NCBI GenBank assembly: GCA_029252405.1
Contig: JAQXBM010000019.1
Coordinates: 1 to 49,294, forward strand
DNA length: 49,294 nucleotides
Reading direction: 5' to 3'
Source: Crocinitomicaceae bacterium
Lineage (GTDB): Bacteria > Bacteroidota > Bacteroidia > Flavobacteriales_D > Crocinitomicaceae
The notes beneath the pieces were generated by a model. It was not told the origin of the DNA and did no database searches. It was given only the letters and a program-made list of their open reading frames with translations. Positions 15,458 through 23,242 of this stretch are shown piece after piece. Both the position numbers and the translations under genes were made by a program. Numbering within the stretch: the stretch's first letter is position 1; each line of letters begins with the position of its first letter.

Positions 15458-16360
15458 ATGTCCATAGAGGTAAAAAATCTATTTAAATACTACGGCGACC
15501 AAGCTGCTGTGAAGGATATTTCGTTCAACGTAAAGAACGGAGAAATCGTAGGATTCTTGGGGCCAAACGGTGCTGGAAAATCGACAACGATGAAAGTCAT
15601 CACAGGCTATATTTCGTCTTCATCGGGAGATGTTAAAGTATGTGGACAGAATGTTTCTATGGACAACTTGGAAACGCGAAAATTGATCGGATATCTTCCA
15701 GAAAACAACCCTCTCTATCTCGATATGTACGTGAAGGAATATTTGACATTTGTAGGGAAAATCTACAAGGTCAAAAATCTGAAAGAGCGTGTTGCAGAGA
15801 TGATCAAATCGGTTGGTTTGGAAGTTGAGCAAAACAAAAAAATTGGCGCACTCTCGAAAGGATATCGTCAGCGTGTTGGATTAGCTCAAGCGATCATTCA
15901 CGATCCACAAGTGTTGATTTTGGATGAGCCAACATCAGGTTTAGACCCGAATCAATTGGTTGAAATTCGAAATTTGATCAAAGAAATTGGAAAGGAAAAA
16001 ACCGTGATGCTTTCAACGCACATTATGCAGGAAGTTGAAGCGATTTGTGACCGCGTCGTGATTATCAATCGAGGTGAAATCGTTGCTGATGACAAAGCGG
16101 CCGATCTTCAAATGAAAGGACAGCAAACTGTATATGTTGAGTTTGAAGGAAAAGCGAGCAAAAGTCAACTGAAGAAAATTGAAGCAGTTAGCAAAGTTGA
16201 AAAGTTTGAAGAGGGATGGTTGCTGGAATCCAATCAAGATGTTGATTTGAGAAAGATCATCGCGCAATTCGCTCAGTCGAACAACCTCCTTGTGTTGACC
16301 TTGAGAAAAGAAGAAAAATCATTAGAAGAAGTATTTAAATCGCTGACCAGCGGTAAATAA
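15458..16360 (+). CDS. gldA: Gliding-motility ABC transporter ATP-binding protein GldA
   Basis: 300 residues, the GldA length. Walker A GPNGAGKST is at 35-43, the signature region (LSKGYRQRVGLAQA) near 133-146, Walker B VLILDEPTSGLDP near 153-165, and the switch His in LSTHIMQEVE. The start MSIEVKNLFKYYG and the C-terminal extension past residue 230 match GldA of gliding flavobacteria. GldA works with the membrane proteins GldF and GldG, which are not in this window. A generic CcmA-type ATPase is the alternative. Co-transcription with tyrS (8-base gap) is likely. Confidence 0.85.
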   Translation: MSIEVKNLFKYYGDQAAVKDISFNVKNGEIVGFLGPNGAGKSTTMKVITGYISSSSGDVKVCGQNVSMDNLETRKLIGYLPENNPLYLDMYVKEYLTFVGKIYKVKNLKERVAEMIKSVGLEVEQNKKIGALSKGYRQRVGLAQAIIHDPQVLILDEPTSGLDPNQLVEIRNLIKEIGKEKTVMLSTHIMQEVEAICDRVVIINRGEIVADDKAADLQMKGQQTVYVEFEGKASKSQLKKIEAVSKVEKFEEGWLLESNQDVDLRKIIAQFAQSNNLLVLTLRKEEKSLEEVFKSLTSGK

Positions 16361-16368
16361 AAATAACA

Positions 16369-17643
16369 ATGCCAAAGAATTTTATTGAAGAACTCCAATG
16401 GAGAGGAATGATCCACGACATGATGCCGGGGACGGAAGAAGCACTGAATAAAAAAGTTTCTTCTGGATATATTGGGTTCGATCCAACGGCAGACTCACTG
16501 CACGTGGGTAGCTTAGTACAAATCATGATTTTGGTGCATTTTCAGCGTGCTGGACATAAGCCGTATGCTTTGGTTGGTGGTGCGACTGGAATGGTTGGAG
16601 ATCCTTCTGGAAAATCTCAAGAAAGAAATTTGTTGGATGCTGAAACATTGAACAAAAATGTTGAAGGTGTTCGCAAGCAGTTAGAAAGTTTCCTCAGTTT
16701 TGAGGGAGACAATGCTGCCGAAATGGTAAACAACTACGATTGGTTCAAGGACATGAACTTCCTGGACTTTATTCGTGATACAGGTAAACACATCACCGTA
16801 AACTACATGATGGCAAAGGATTCGGTAAAATCACGCTTGGAAACAGGATTATCTTTTACTGAATTCTCTTACCAATTGGTTCAAGGATACGATTTCTACC
16901 ATTTGAACAAACATAACGATTGTATCGTCCAAATGGGTGGTTCTGATCAATGGGGGAACATCGTTACTGGAACAGAATTAATTCGTAGAAAAGGTGGTGG
17001 CGAAGCATACGCTGTAACGACTCCACTCATCAAAAAAGCAGACGGTTCGAAATTTGGAAAGACAGAAGGAGGAAATGTTTGGCTGGACGCTGAACGCACT
17101 CCACCTTACGAGTTTTACCAATTCTGGTTAAGATCTTCTGATGAAGATGCTGAGAAATACATCAAGATTTTCACTCTTAAGGAGAAAGAAGAAATCGAAG
17201 CATTAATCGCGAAGCACCAAGAAGCGCCTCATTTTAGAGTACTTCAATCTGCTCTGGCTGAAGACATTACAATTCGTGTTCACGGAGAAGCAGCTTTGAA
17301 AACTGCAATTGCAGCGTCGAAAATCTTGTTTGGGAAATCAACTACGGAAGACTTGAGAGCCTTGACAGAAGCTGAGTTCTTCTCAATTTTTCCAGGAGTT
17401 CCTCAAGCAACAGTTTCACGAGACGAAATTGGTTCATTGGGAATCATTGATGCGCTCTCTGCGAAGACAGGGTTCTTGAAGTCAAATGGTGAAGCACGAC
17501 GCGAATTGAAACAAAACGCGATTTCGGTGAATAAGACGAAAGTGAAAGAAGATTTCATTATCGATACTGATTCTTTGATCAACGATAAGTACCTACTTCT
17601 TGGAAAAGGAAAGAAGACGAATTACATTTTGATCGTCGAGTAA
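16369..17643 (+). CDS. tyrS: Tyrosyl-tRNA synthetase
   Basis: 424 residues, class I. The HIGH-type motif is HVGSLV at residue 45, the KMSKS-type motif is KFGKT near 228, and the tyrosine pocket has the QLVQGYDFYHLN and GGSDQWGN stretches. A C-terminal S4 domain (EARRELKQNAISVNKTKV) binds tRNA. It charges tRNA-Tyr. No T-box or leader peptide is seen upstream. It lies eight bases after gldA and one base before the next gene, so probably a three-gene operon. Confidence 0.98.
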   Translation: MPKNFIEELQWRGMIHDMMPGTEEALNKKVSSGYIGFDPTADSLHVGSLVQIMILVHFQRAGHKPYALVGGATGMVGDPSGKSQERNLLDAETLNKNVEGVRKQLESFLSFEGDNAAEMVNNYDWFKDMNFLDFIRDTGKHITVNYMMAKDSVKSRLETGLSFTEFSYQLVQGYDFYHLNKHNDCIVQMGGSDQWGNIVTGTELIRRKGGGEAYAVTTPLIKKADGSKFGKTEGGNVWLDAERTPPYEFYQFWLRSSDEDAEKYIKIFTLKEKEEIEALIAKHQEAPHFRVLQSALAEDITIRVHGEAALKTAIAASKILFGKSTTEDLRALTEAEFFSIFPGVPQATVSRDEIGSLGIIDALSAKTGFLKSNGEARRELKQNAISVNKTKVKEDFIIDTDSLINDKYLLLGKGKKTNYILIVE

Positions 17644-17644
17644 G

Positions 17645-18502
17645 ATGTTCAAACACTACCTCAAAAAATATCTGAAATACTACAAGGTTCGCGGAAAGAT
17701 GAATCTTAGAGTAAATCTAGGTCAACAGCGTCTGTATCTGCATTATCAAGACTTGCAGAAAGAGAAGGCACTGCCGTCGATTCAATACACTGGATTGAAA
17801 GTTTTTTCTCAGTTTGAGGAAGATGGAATGTTGTTGTATTTATTCGCACTGCTCGATATGCCGAATCGGACATTTATTGAGTTCGGATCGGATGATGGAA
17901 TTAATAGTAACTCTGCGAATTTGCATTATCACCACAGATTTGGAGGATTGTTTCTAGATGGAAATCCACAGGCAATTGAACGCGGTGAGTACTTTTTTAG
18001 TCGACATAAAAACACGCACAAATCTCCTGTAATCTTCAAAGAAGCGATGATTACTGCCGAAAACATTAATGATTTAATCAAGGATGCGGGATTTGAAGGT
18101 GAAATTGGTTTGCTATCAATTGATATTGATGGAAACGATTACTGGGTTTGGAAGGCAATTGACGTTGTTCAGCCGCTTGTTGTGATTATTGAAACGCACA
18201 ATGAATTCGGAATGAACGATATCGTTGTTCCTTATGATCCTGATTATTTCTATCCTGGAAAACACCCAACTTATCACGGAGCATCGCCTGTCGCAATGAC
18301 CAAATTGGCAAAACACAAAGGTTATCGTTTAGTTGGTTCAAACGAATTGGGCTTCAACTTTATTTACATTCGTGAAGACTTGTTGGTGGATGAAGTTCCG
18401 ACGGTGACTGTTGAATCATTGTTGCAGCACCCTTCGAATAAGGAAGCCAGAGAACGTTTTGAAGCCGTGAAAGATTGGGAGTTTGTGACTGAGGAGTTTT
18501 AA
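17645..18502 (+). CDS. FkbM-like methyltransferase-family protein
   Basis: 285 residues, no signal peptide. The central part resembles a Rossmann methyltransferase of the FkbM type: FIEFGSDDGINSNSANL (SAM-loop position), GLFLDGNPQAIERGEYFF, and GLLSIDIDGNDYWVWKAI with the acidic strand; it ends with NELGFNFIYIREDLL. Many such proteins modify sugars or surface polymers, but the substrate is unknown and methyltransferase activity is not proven. It starts one base after tyrS. Confidence 0.72.
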   Translation: MFKHYLKKYLKYYKVRGKMNLRVNLGQQRLYLHYQDLQKEKALPSIQYTGLKVFSQFEEDGMLLYLFALLDMPNRTFIEFGSDDGINSNSANLHYHHRFGGLFLDGNPQAIERGEYFFSRHKNTHKSPVIFKEAMITAENINDLIKDAGFEGEIGLLSIDIDGNDYWVWKAIDVVQPLVVIIETHNEFGMNDIVVPYDPDYFYPGKHPTYHGASPVAMTKLAKHKGYRLVGSNELGFNFIYIREDLLVDEVPTVTVESLLQHPSNKEARERFEAVKDWEFVTEEF

Positions 18503-18531
18503 ATCTTTACGGAAATCGTTATCTTTAAAGT

Positions 18532-18756
18532 ATGACGCATCATTTTAGCATAGATGGATCTTCAGATAAGGCGAAAGCTTTACTGGAATACCTTCGTACA
18601 CTCGAATTTGTGAAAGAAGAGTCTTCTGATTACGTCCTGACCGATGAGCATCGCAACATTTTGGAAGATCGAAGAGCAAATCGAATGTCTGGAAAATCTC
18701 AAACATATTCTTGGGACGAAACGAAAAACTCTATTCAGAAAGGAAAATCGGACTAA
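18532..18756 (+). CDS. Antitoxin-like protein
   Basis: 74 residues. The C-terminal half (LTDEHRNILEDRRANRMSG, then SYSWDE-like TYSWDETKNSI) is the typical tail of small Bacteroidota antitoxins paired with RelE/ParE toxins. A -7-like TATCTTTA (18520-18527) ends four bases before the ATG, suggesting a leaderless mRNA. The toxin gene follows after 57 bases, wider than most toxin-antitoxin pairs. Confidence 0.8.
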   Translation: MTHHFSIDGSSDKAKALLEYLRTLEFVKEESSDYVLTDEHRNILEDRRANRMSGKSQTYSWDETKNSIQKGKSD

Positions 18757-18759
18757 TTA

Positions 18760-18786
18760 TTGACCCGAAACCCTTCAATACCTTTG
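18760..18786 (+). promoter_or_regulatory. Possible separate promoter for the toxin gene
   Basis: TTG (18760-18762), 16 bases, TACCTTTG (18779-18786), within the gap between antitoxin and toxin and 27 bases before the toxin ATG. It matches the TTG/TAnnTTTG consensus. Confidence 0.5.
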
Positions 18787-18813
18787 CACTAAACTGATAG
18801 ACACCTTCTTTTT

Positions 18814-19107
18814 ATGAAGCAAAACCTAACCGTTCAAATTCAAGAAGAAGCCCGAAACGAAATACTTAACGCCTATTTTTGGTATGAAGAAAAATCACTG
18901 GGGCTGGGTAAAAAATTCATCACGGAATTAGACGAGGCCTTTAAGACAATTGTTAAATCACCGAAAGGATATCAAAAGTTTTATAGACACAGACAATTTC
19001 CATTAGAGAAGTTTCCGTTCATAATATTATTTGAAGCCACTCCGAACGTGCTTTATATTGATGCCGTTTTTCATACGAGTCAAGATCCTTTGAAAAAAAT
19101 TCGTTGA
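18814..19107 (+). CDS. RelE/ParE-family toxin
   Basis: 97 residues of the RelE/ParE fold: QIQEEARNEILNAYFWYEE (N-terminal helix pair), GLGKKFITELDEAFKTIVKSPKGYQ, then FPLEKFPFIILFEATPNVLYIDAVFHTSQDP with the late-strand pattern of the family. ParE toxins poison gyrase and RelE toxins cut ribosome-bound mRNA; the sequence does not decide between them. The antitoxin lies directly upstream. No mobility genes flank the pair. Confidence 0.85.
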   Translation: MKQNLTVQIQEEARNEILNAYFWYEEKSLGLGKKFITELDEAFKTIVKSPKGYQKFYRHRQFPLEKFPFIILFEATPNVLYIDAVFHTSQDPLKKIR

Positions 19108-19138
19108 TTTAGAAAACACGGTCTTTGCGGTTCCAAAA

Positions 19139-20386
19139 TCACACCATCAACTTCCCAAAATCATCCCAAAAACTTGGATAACTTTTCGATACTGCTTCAG
19201 CACCGGAAATCGTCATTTCTCCGTCAATCTTCGTTCCAGCAATAGCCAAACACATGGCGATTCTGTGATCATTATGTGAATCGACATCGGCACCAACTAA
19301 TTTGTTTCCTCCATGAATGAGCATATCATCGCCATTGAGGTCGATTTTCAATCCCAATTTCCCAAATTCCTCTTGTAAGACAGTACCTCGATCGCTCTCC
19401 TTGTTTTTGAGTCGATGGACACCTGAAATAGTTGAAACACCTTCACAGAAAGCAGCGAGCGCAACCAAGGCTGGAAATAAATCTGGACAATGCGTTGCAT
19501 CTGCCGAGAATGGTTTTCGGTTCGAGCCATCTATTGAAATTGAATCATTCTCGAAGTTAAGCTCACAGTTAGCCGACTTCAGCATCTCTAGCAATGCTTT
19601 GTCTGCCTGTGCACTTTCCAAATTCAATCCTGAAAGAGAAATATCATGTCCTAATGCTGCTGCAACCAACCAGTAACTCGCCGAGCTCCAATCACTTTCA
19701 ATGATATATTCATCACAATGGTAGGATTGATTTCCTCTGATCGTAAATCGCTCGAAATTGTCATGTTCCACCTTCACCCCGAAAGCTTCAAGTGTATTCA
19801 ATGTCATTTGAACGTATGGAATGCTCTTTAATTTCCGAACGATTAATGTTGAATCTTCTTCAATGAGCGGCAACGACATCAACATACCTGATAAAAACTG
19901 TGAGGAGGTACTTCCATCAATTTCTACCTTCCCACCAATCAATTTCCCGTGAACGGTAATCGGTAAAAAGCCCTCATTCGAGACAACTCGAACGCCCATT
20001 TGAGTCAAATGTTCCTCAAAAAACAACTGAGGACGTAGCGGAAGAGATCCTTCTCCAGATATCGTAAATTCTCCTCCTTGACCTGCGCATACGCCCGTAA
20101 TCAAGCGCATCCCTAATCCACTTTCACCAGCATTTATCTCGGCCTGCTTTGGGAATTCTTGAATGCCTTTGATTTCCGTCACTTCTTGAAAAGAACTTTC
20201 TAAACCTGCACCAAGTTGAAATATATTTCGAAGCATCACTTGCTCATCATCACTATCACCAATGCGATATAGCACTGTCACTCCCTTGCTCAAGCCTGCA
20301 GCCAAAATTGCACGCTGCCCATCACTTTTTGATGACGGAACAACAACGGAGCCATTTAACTCACATGAGGAAATCACTCGTTTCAT
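19139..20386 (-). CDS. aroA: 3-phosphoshikimate 1-carboxyvinyltransferase (EPSP synthase)
   Basis: Transfers enolpyruvyl from PEP to shikimate-3-phosphate, the sixth shikimate step. 415 residues. Substrate motifs are VVPSSKSDGQRA near the N-terminus, AGESGLGMRL, DGSTSSQFLSGML and the late NDHRIAMCLAIAG; the two-domain inside-out barrel is complete. The phylum's variant SKSDGQRA replaces the more common SKSISNR form. The start overlaps the stop of the DAHP synthase fusion in ATGA, so the two enzymes are coupled and share the upstream leader. Confidence 0.96.
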   Translation of the reverse strand: MKRVISSCELNGSVVVPSSKSDGQRAILAAGLSKGVTVLYRIGDSDDEQVMLRNIFQLGAGLESSFQEVTEIKGIQEFPKQAEINAGESGLGMRLITGVCAGQGGEFTISGEGSLPLRPQLFFEEHLTQMGVRVVSNEGFLPITVHGKLIGGKVEIDGSTSSQFLSGMLMSLPLIEEDSTLIVRKLKSIPYVQMTLNTLEAFGVKVEHDNFERFTIRGNQSYHCDEYIIESDWSSASYWLVAAALGHDISLSGLNLESAQADKALLEMLKSANCELNFENDSISIDGSNRKPFSADATHCPDLFPALVALAAFCEGVSTISGVHRLKNKESDRGTVLQEEFGKLGLKIDLNGDDMLIHGGNKLVGADVDSHNDHRIAMCLAIAGTKIDGEMTISGAEAVSKSYPSFWDDFGKLMV

Positions 20387-21462
20387 GTCTTGCGTTTTTC
20401 AGTATTCATCACTTTGGTTTGATGACGAATCGATTCTTGGTGAATCGCATCCATCAACTGACGCACGAACTGCTGTGTGAGCCTAAACTCTCCTCTATGT
20501 TCAATACGTGAAGCGATCACTTTTTGCCAATGGTCTTGTTGCAGAATCGTAATGTTATTTTCACGCTTCATCTGGCCAACTTCCTCACTTAATTCCATTC
20601 TAGCCCCGAGAATTTCAAACAAGCGATCATCCAAAATGGAAATCTTCGCTCTCAATTCTTCCATGCTTCCCTCCAAATCTTTAGAGACTTCAACAGAACG
20701 CAAAACGAGTTGAGAGAGAATATCATTCAACCCATCAGACGTTACTTGCTGAGCGGCATCTGACCACGCTTCATCTGGATTAGGATGTGTTTCAATCATC
20801 AATCCCTCAAAGTTCAAATCCATCGCTTTTTGACTCACTTCGAGGAGTAAATCACGTCGTCCTGTGATATGACTCGGATCACAAATAATCGGTAAATCTG
20901 GGCGTTGTTCCTTCAAGGCAATTGGAATTTGCCAGCTAGGAACATTTCTGTATTTCTTGTGTTTGTAGACTGAAAAACCCCGGTGTACAGCAGTTAAGTC
21001 AGTGATTCCAGCTTTCTCAAAACGCTCAAAAGCTCCCAACCATAATTGCAAATCAGGATTCACAGGATTCTTAATCATTACGGGAATATCAATCCCTTGT
21101 AAGGCATCGGCTATTTCTTGCACAGCAAAGGGATTAACGGTTGTGCGAGCTCCGATCCAAAGTACATCCACTCCAGCTTTAAGTGCTGCTTCAACGTGCT
21201 TCTTATTCGCAACTTCCGTCGTTGTTGGAAGGCCTGTTGCCTTACCTGCGTTTACCAACCAAGGGAGAGCAATTTCACCCAGTCCTTCGAAGCTATTTGG
21301 ACGAGTACGTGGCTTCCAAATACCCGCGCGAAGCAATTTGACAGAAGGGTTTTTCGCCACCTCCTTACAAATCATCATCACCTGTTCCTCACTTTCGGCA
21401 CTACATGGCCCAGCGACAACAAACGGTCGATCTCCTCTACTAATCTTCTCTGCTAATTTCAT
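20383..21462 (-). CDS. Bifunctional DAHP synthase / chorismate mutase
   Basis: 359 residues. Residues 1-265 are a class I-beta DAHP synthase barrel: VVAGPCSAES with the metal Cys, RAGIWKPRTRP, TEVANKKHVEAA, WIGARTTVNPF, CDPSHITGRRDLL with the metal His, and ETHPNPDEAWSD. Residues 270-359 are an AroQ chorismate mutase helix bundle (MEELRAKISILDDRLFEIL onward). The same C-terminal fusion is known from Prevotella, where the mutase domain mediates feedback by prephenate. It condenses PEP with erythrose-4-phosphate and also makes prephenate. It follows a leader peptide and terminator (21497-21612) and overlaps aroA. Confidence 0.95.
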   Translation of the reverse strand: MKLAEKISRGDRPFVVAGPCSAESEEQVMMICKEVAKNPSVKLLRAGIWKPRTRPNSFEGLGEIALPWLVNAGKATGLPTTTEVANKKHVEAALKAGVDVLWIGARTTVNPFAVQEIADALQGIDIPVMIKNPVNPDLQLWLGAFERFEKAGITDLTAVHRGFSVYKHKKYRNVPSWQIPIALKEQRPDLPIICDPSHITGRRDLLLEVSQKAMDLNFEGLMIETHPNPDEAWSDAAQQVTSDGLNDILSQLVLRSVEVSKDLEGSMEELRAKISILDDRLFEILGARMELSEEVGQMKRENNITILQQDHWQKVIASRIEHRGEFRLTQQFVRQLMDAIHQESIRHQTKVMNTEKRKT

Positions 21463-21496
21463 AATTCAAGTTCCTTAAAAGTACCTAATTTTCAAC

Positions 21497-21526
21497 AAAA
21501 AAATCCCGACGTTTAGCGCCGGGATT
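21497..21526 (-). terminator. Intrinsic terminator in the 5' leader of the DAHP synthase-aroA operon (putative attenuator)
   Basis: On the minus strand AATCCCG, an inner GCG/CGT stem with loop, then CGGGATT and a run of T ending at 21497. It lies 34 bases upstream of the DAHP synthase ATG and no leftward gene ends before it, so it must act on this operon's own leader transcript. Confidence 0.75.
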
Positions 21527-21564
21527 CATAGTTATGTTAAAACAATAGTTGGTCCAAACGCTCA

Positions 21565-21612
21565 TTATTCAATGTCGTTCCAAAGCCAAGCATATGTTGT
21601 AATCTTTCTCAT
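21565..21612 (-). CDS. Putative aro leader peptide with Tyr and two Trp codons
   Basis: A 15-codon frame reading MRKITTYAWLWNDIE, ending 38 bases before the terminator hairpin. Trp at 9 and 11 and Tyr at 7 are far above the expected frequency for so short a peptide. A partial -7 element TCCCTTTG (21628-21621) precedes it by eight bases. Position, size, aromatic codons and the following terminator fit a ribosome-mediated attenuator that would raise DAHP synthase and AroA when charged Trp (or Tyr) tRNA is scarce. A full antiterminator is not obvious; GCGTTT just after the stop can pair with AAACGT in the terminator loop and 3' arm. Confidence 0.55.
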   Translation of the reverse strand: MRKITTYAWLWNDIE

Positions 21613-21650
21613 TGGTTTTACAAAGGGAAAAAAAATATTTGAATAATCCG

Positions 21651-21682
21651 TTGTTTTTGTGAAAAATTAATTGTGATATTTG
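21651..21682 (+). promoter_or_regulatory. Promoter of the trp leader
   Basis: TTG (21651-21653), 21 bases, GATATTTG (21675-21682), one mismatch from TAnnTTTG. The leader-peptide ATG is five bases downstream, so transcription would start at or next to the ATG. Confidence 0.5.
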
Positions 21683-21687
21683 CAGAG

Positions 21688-21756
21688 ATGTACAAAATGA
21701 CTCAAAATACAAATTGGTGGTGGCACTCAACGAATCGTTGGTGTGAGTGGCGCTAG
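21688..21756 (+). CDS. trpL: trp operon leader peptide (five Trp in 22 residues)
   Basis: A 22-codon frame with Trp at 10, 11, 12, 18 and 21, including a WWW run, ending 22 bases before an intrinsic terminator in front of trpE. This is the hallmark of a trp attenuator: a ribosome stalls on Trp codons when charged tRNA-Trp is low. Inside the frame CAACG (21728-21732) and CGTTG (21736-21740) can form hairpin 1:2. ACGAATCG (21730-21737) can instead pair with CGGTTCGT (21781-21788), the 5' arm of the terminator, giving an antiterminator. A second in-frame ATG at 21697 still includes all Trp codons. Confidence 0.85.
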   Translation: MYKMTQNTNWWWHSTNRWCEWR

Positions 21757-21778
21757 TTTGTAGTTTTCCATATTCATG

Positions 21779-21811
21779 AGCGGTTCGTTTCCTACGAGCC
21801 GCTTTTTTTTT
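21779..21811 (+). terminator. trp attenuator terminator
   Basis: AGCGGTTCGT (21779-21788) pairs over ten positions (one G-U) with ACGAGCCGCT (21794-21803) around a five-base loop, followed by nine T (21803-21811). It lies between the Trp-rich leader peptide and trpE, 25 bases before the trpE ATG. Confidence 0.9.
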
Positions 21812-21835
21812 ACATCATTTTTCAAAATTTATTTC

Positions 21836-23242
21836 ATGTTTATTTATTCAAAACTCAGTCAGTTCTCTGCAGACGTATATACTCCAGTAGAATTGTATTT
21901 ATCGCTTCGGAACCATCATCGCAAGACGTGTTTGCTTGAAAGCAACGACTATCATTCACGACAAAACAGCAAGTCATTTATTGGCTGTGATCCTATCGTG
22001 GAGTTCGTCCTCAAAGATGACCTACTCAGGATTTCAACCAGATCAAACATTGAAGAAATTCAACTGAAATCAGAATTATCTCGGGCAAAGCAAGTTCAGT
22101 CAATTTTGGATGAATACACCTTTTCTGAAACGAAATTCAACGGTTTTTTCGGAAGAATGGGCTTCGAATTCAATCTAAAAGATGAAACGCACATTGAGAA
22201 ATCTTCCAAAGAAGACGACCTACCCGATTTGCACCTTTTCATCTTCAAACACGTAATTGTCATCGATCATTTTACATCGGATGGTTACTTACTCGAAAAC
22301 AGCCTTGCTGAGATTGAAAAATCCGCTCAGATTTACGAATTGTTCCAAAAGAATAGCATCATGGAGTTACCTTTTGAAACGATTGGCGAGGAAACATCAA
22401 ACTTCAGTGATGCTGAGTTCAGCGAGTTAGTTGAGCGGGGAATTCAACATTGCGAAAGAGGTGATGTCTTTCAACTCGTCCTTTCAAACGAATTCCAACA
22501 GGCCTTTTTTGGGGATGAATTTCAGGTGTATCGGGAATTACGAAGACTGAATCCTTCTCCCTATTTGTTTTTCTTTGATTTTGAAGAATACCGTTTATTT
22601 GGCTCTTCTCCCGAAGCACAATTGTTGGTTACCGATGGCAAAGCTGAAATCCACCCGATTGCGGGAACGGTTCCTTTGACAGGTGACCGAGAAGTTGACT
22701 CTGAGAAACTGGAATTCTTATTGAACGATGAGAAGGAAAATGCCGAACACACCATGCTAGTTGATCTCGCTCGAAACGACTTAAGCCGTGATTGTACTGC
22801 CGTAAAAGTCGATAAATACAAAGAAGTCCAACATTTCAGTCATGTCACACACTTGGTTTCGAAAGTGACAGGACAATTGAAAACAGACAACGCCTTCGAA
22901 GCATTCTGTCATTCCTTCCCTGCGGGAACACTCTCGGGAACTCCAAAGCCGAAAGCATTAGAACTCATTCAGCAATACGAAACGGACAACCGCAATTTTT
23001 ATGGTGGAGCCATTGGTTTGATTGGTGCAAATGGTGATTTAAACACGGCGATTGTCATTCGAAGCATTCTAAGCCGAAACAATGTCTTGCATTACAGAGC
23101 GGGTGCAGGCGTAGTACTCGATTCAATCCCAGAAAGCGAAACGAAAGAAGTGCATCACAAACTAAGAGCACTGCGAACAGCTATCGATCGTGCAGTGAAA
23201 TCATGTCAACTCATCAACAACACAGAGCTATGCAAAAGATAA
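21836..23242 (+). CDS. trpE: Anthranilate synthase component I
   Basis: Makes anthranilate from chorismate with ammonia delivered by TrpG. 468 residues from the ATG at 21836; an earlier in-frame ATG (21776) is inside the attenuator hairpin and is rejected. The N-terminal LLES motif (TCLLESNDYHS) is the Trp feedback site. The chorismate-binding domain has GDVFQLVLSNEF, GSSPEAQL, HPIAGTVPLTGD, LVDLARNDLSR and FPAGTLSGTPKPKALELI. The last 13 bases overlap trpG. Both attenuation and feedback inhibition are therefore expected. Confidence 0.97.
   Translation: MFIYSKLSQFSADVYTPVELYLSLRNHHRKTCLLESNDYHSRQNSKSFIGCDPIVEFVLKDDLLRISTRSNIEEIQLKSELSRAKQVQSILDEYTFSETKFNGFFGRMGFEFNLKDETHIEKSSKEDDLPDLHLFIFKHVIVIDHFTSDGYLLENSLAEIEKSAQIYELFQKNSIMELPFETIGEETSNFSDAEFSELVERGIQHCERGDVFQLVLSNEFQQAFFGDEFQVYRELRRLNPSPYLFFFDFEEYRLFGSSPEAQLLVTDGKAEIHPIAGTVPLTGDREVDSEKLEFLLNDEKENAEHTMLVDLARNDLSRDCTAVKVDKYKEVQHFSHVTHLVSKVTGQLKTDNAFEAFCHSFPAGTLSGTPKPKALELIQQYETDNRNFYGGAIGLIGANGDLNTAIVIRSILSRNNVLHYRAGAGVVLDSIPESETKEVHHKLRALRTAIDRAVKSCQLINNTELCKR

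Noticed and set aside
21776-21835. Upstream in-frame start for trpE
   Set aside because: It would put the start inside the attenuator hairpin and T run; the ATG at 21836 gives a normal TrpE N-terminus.
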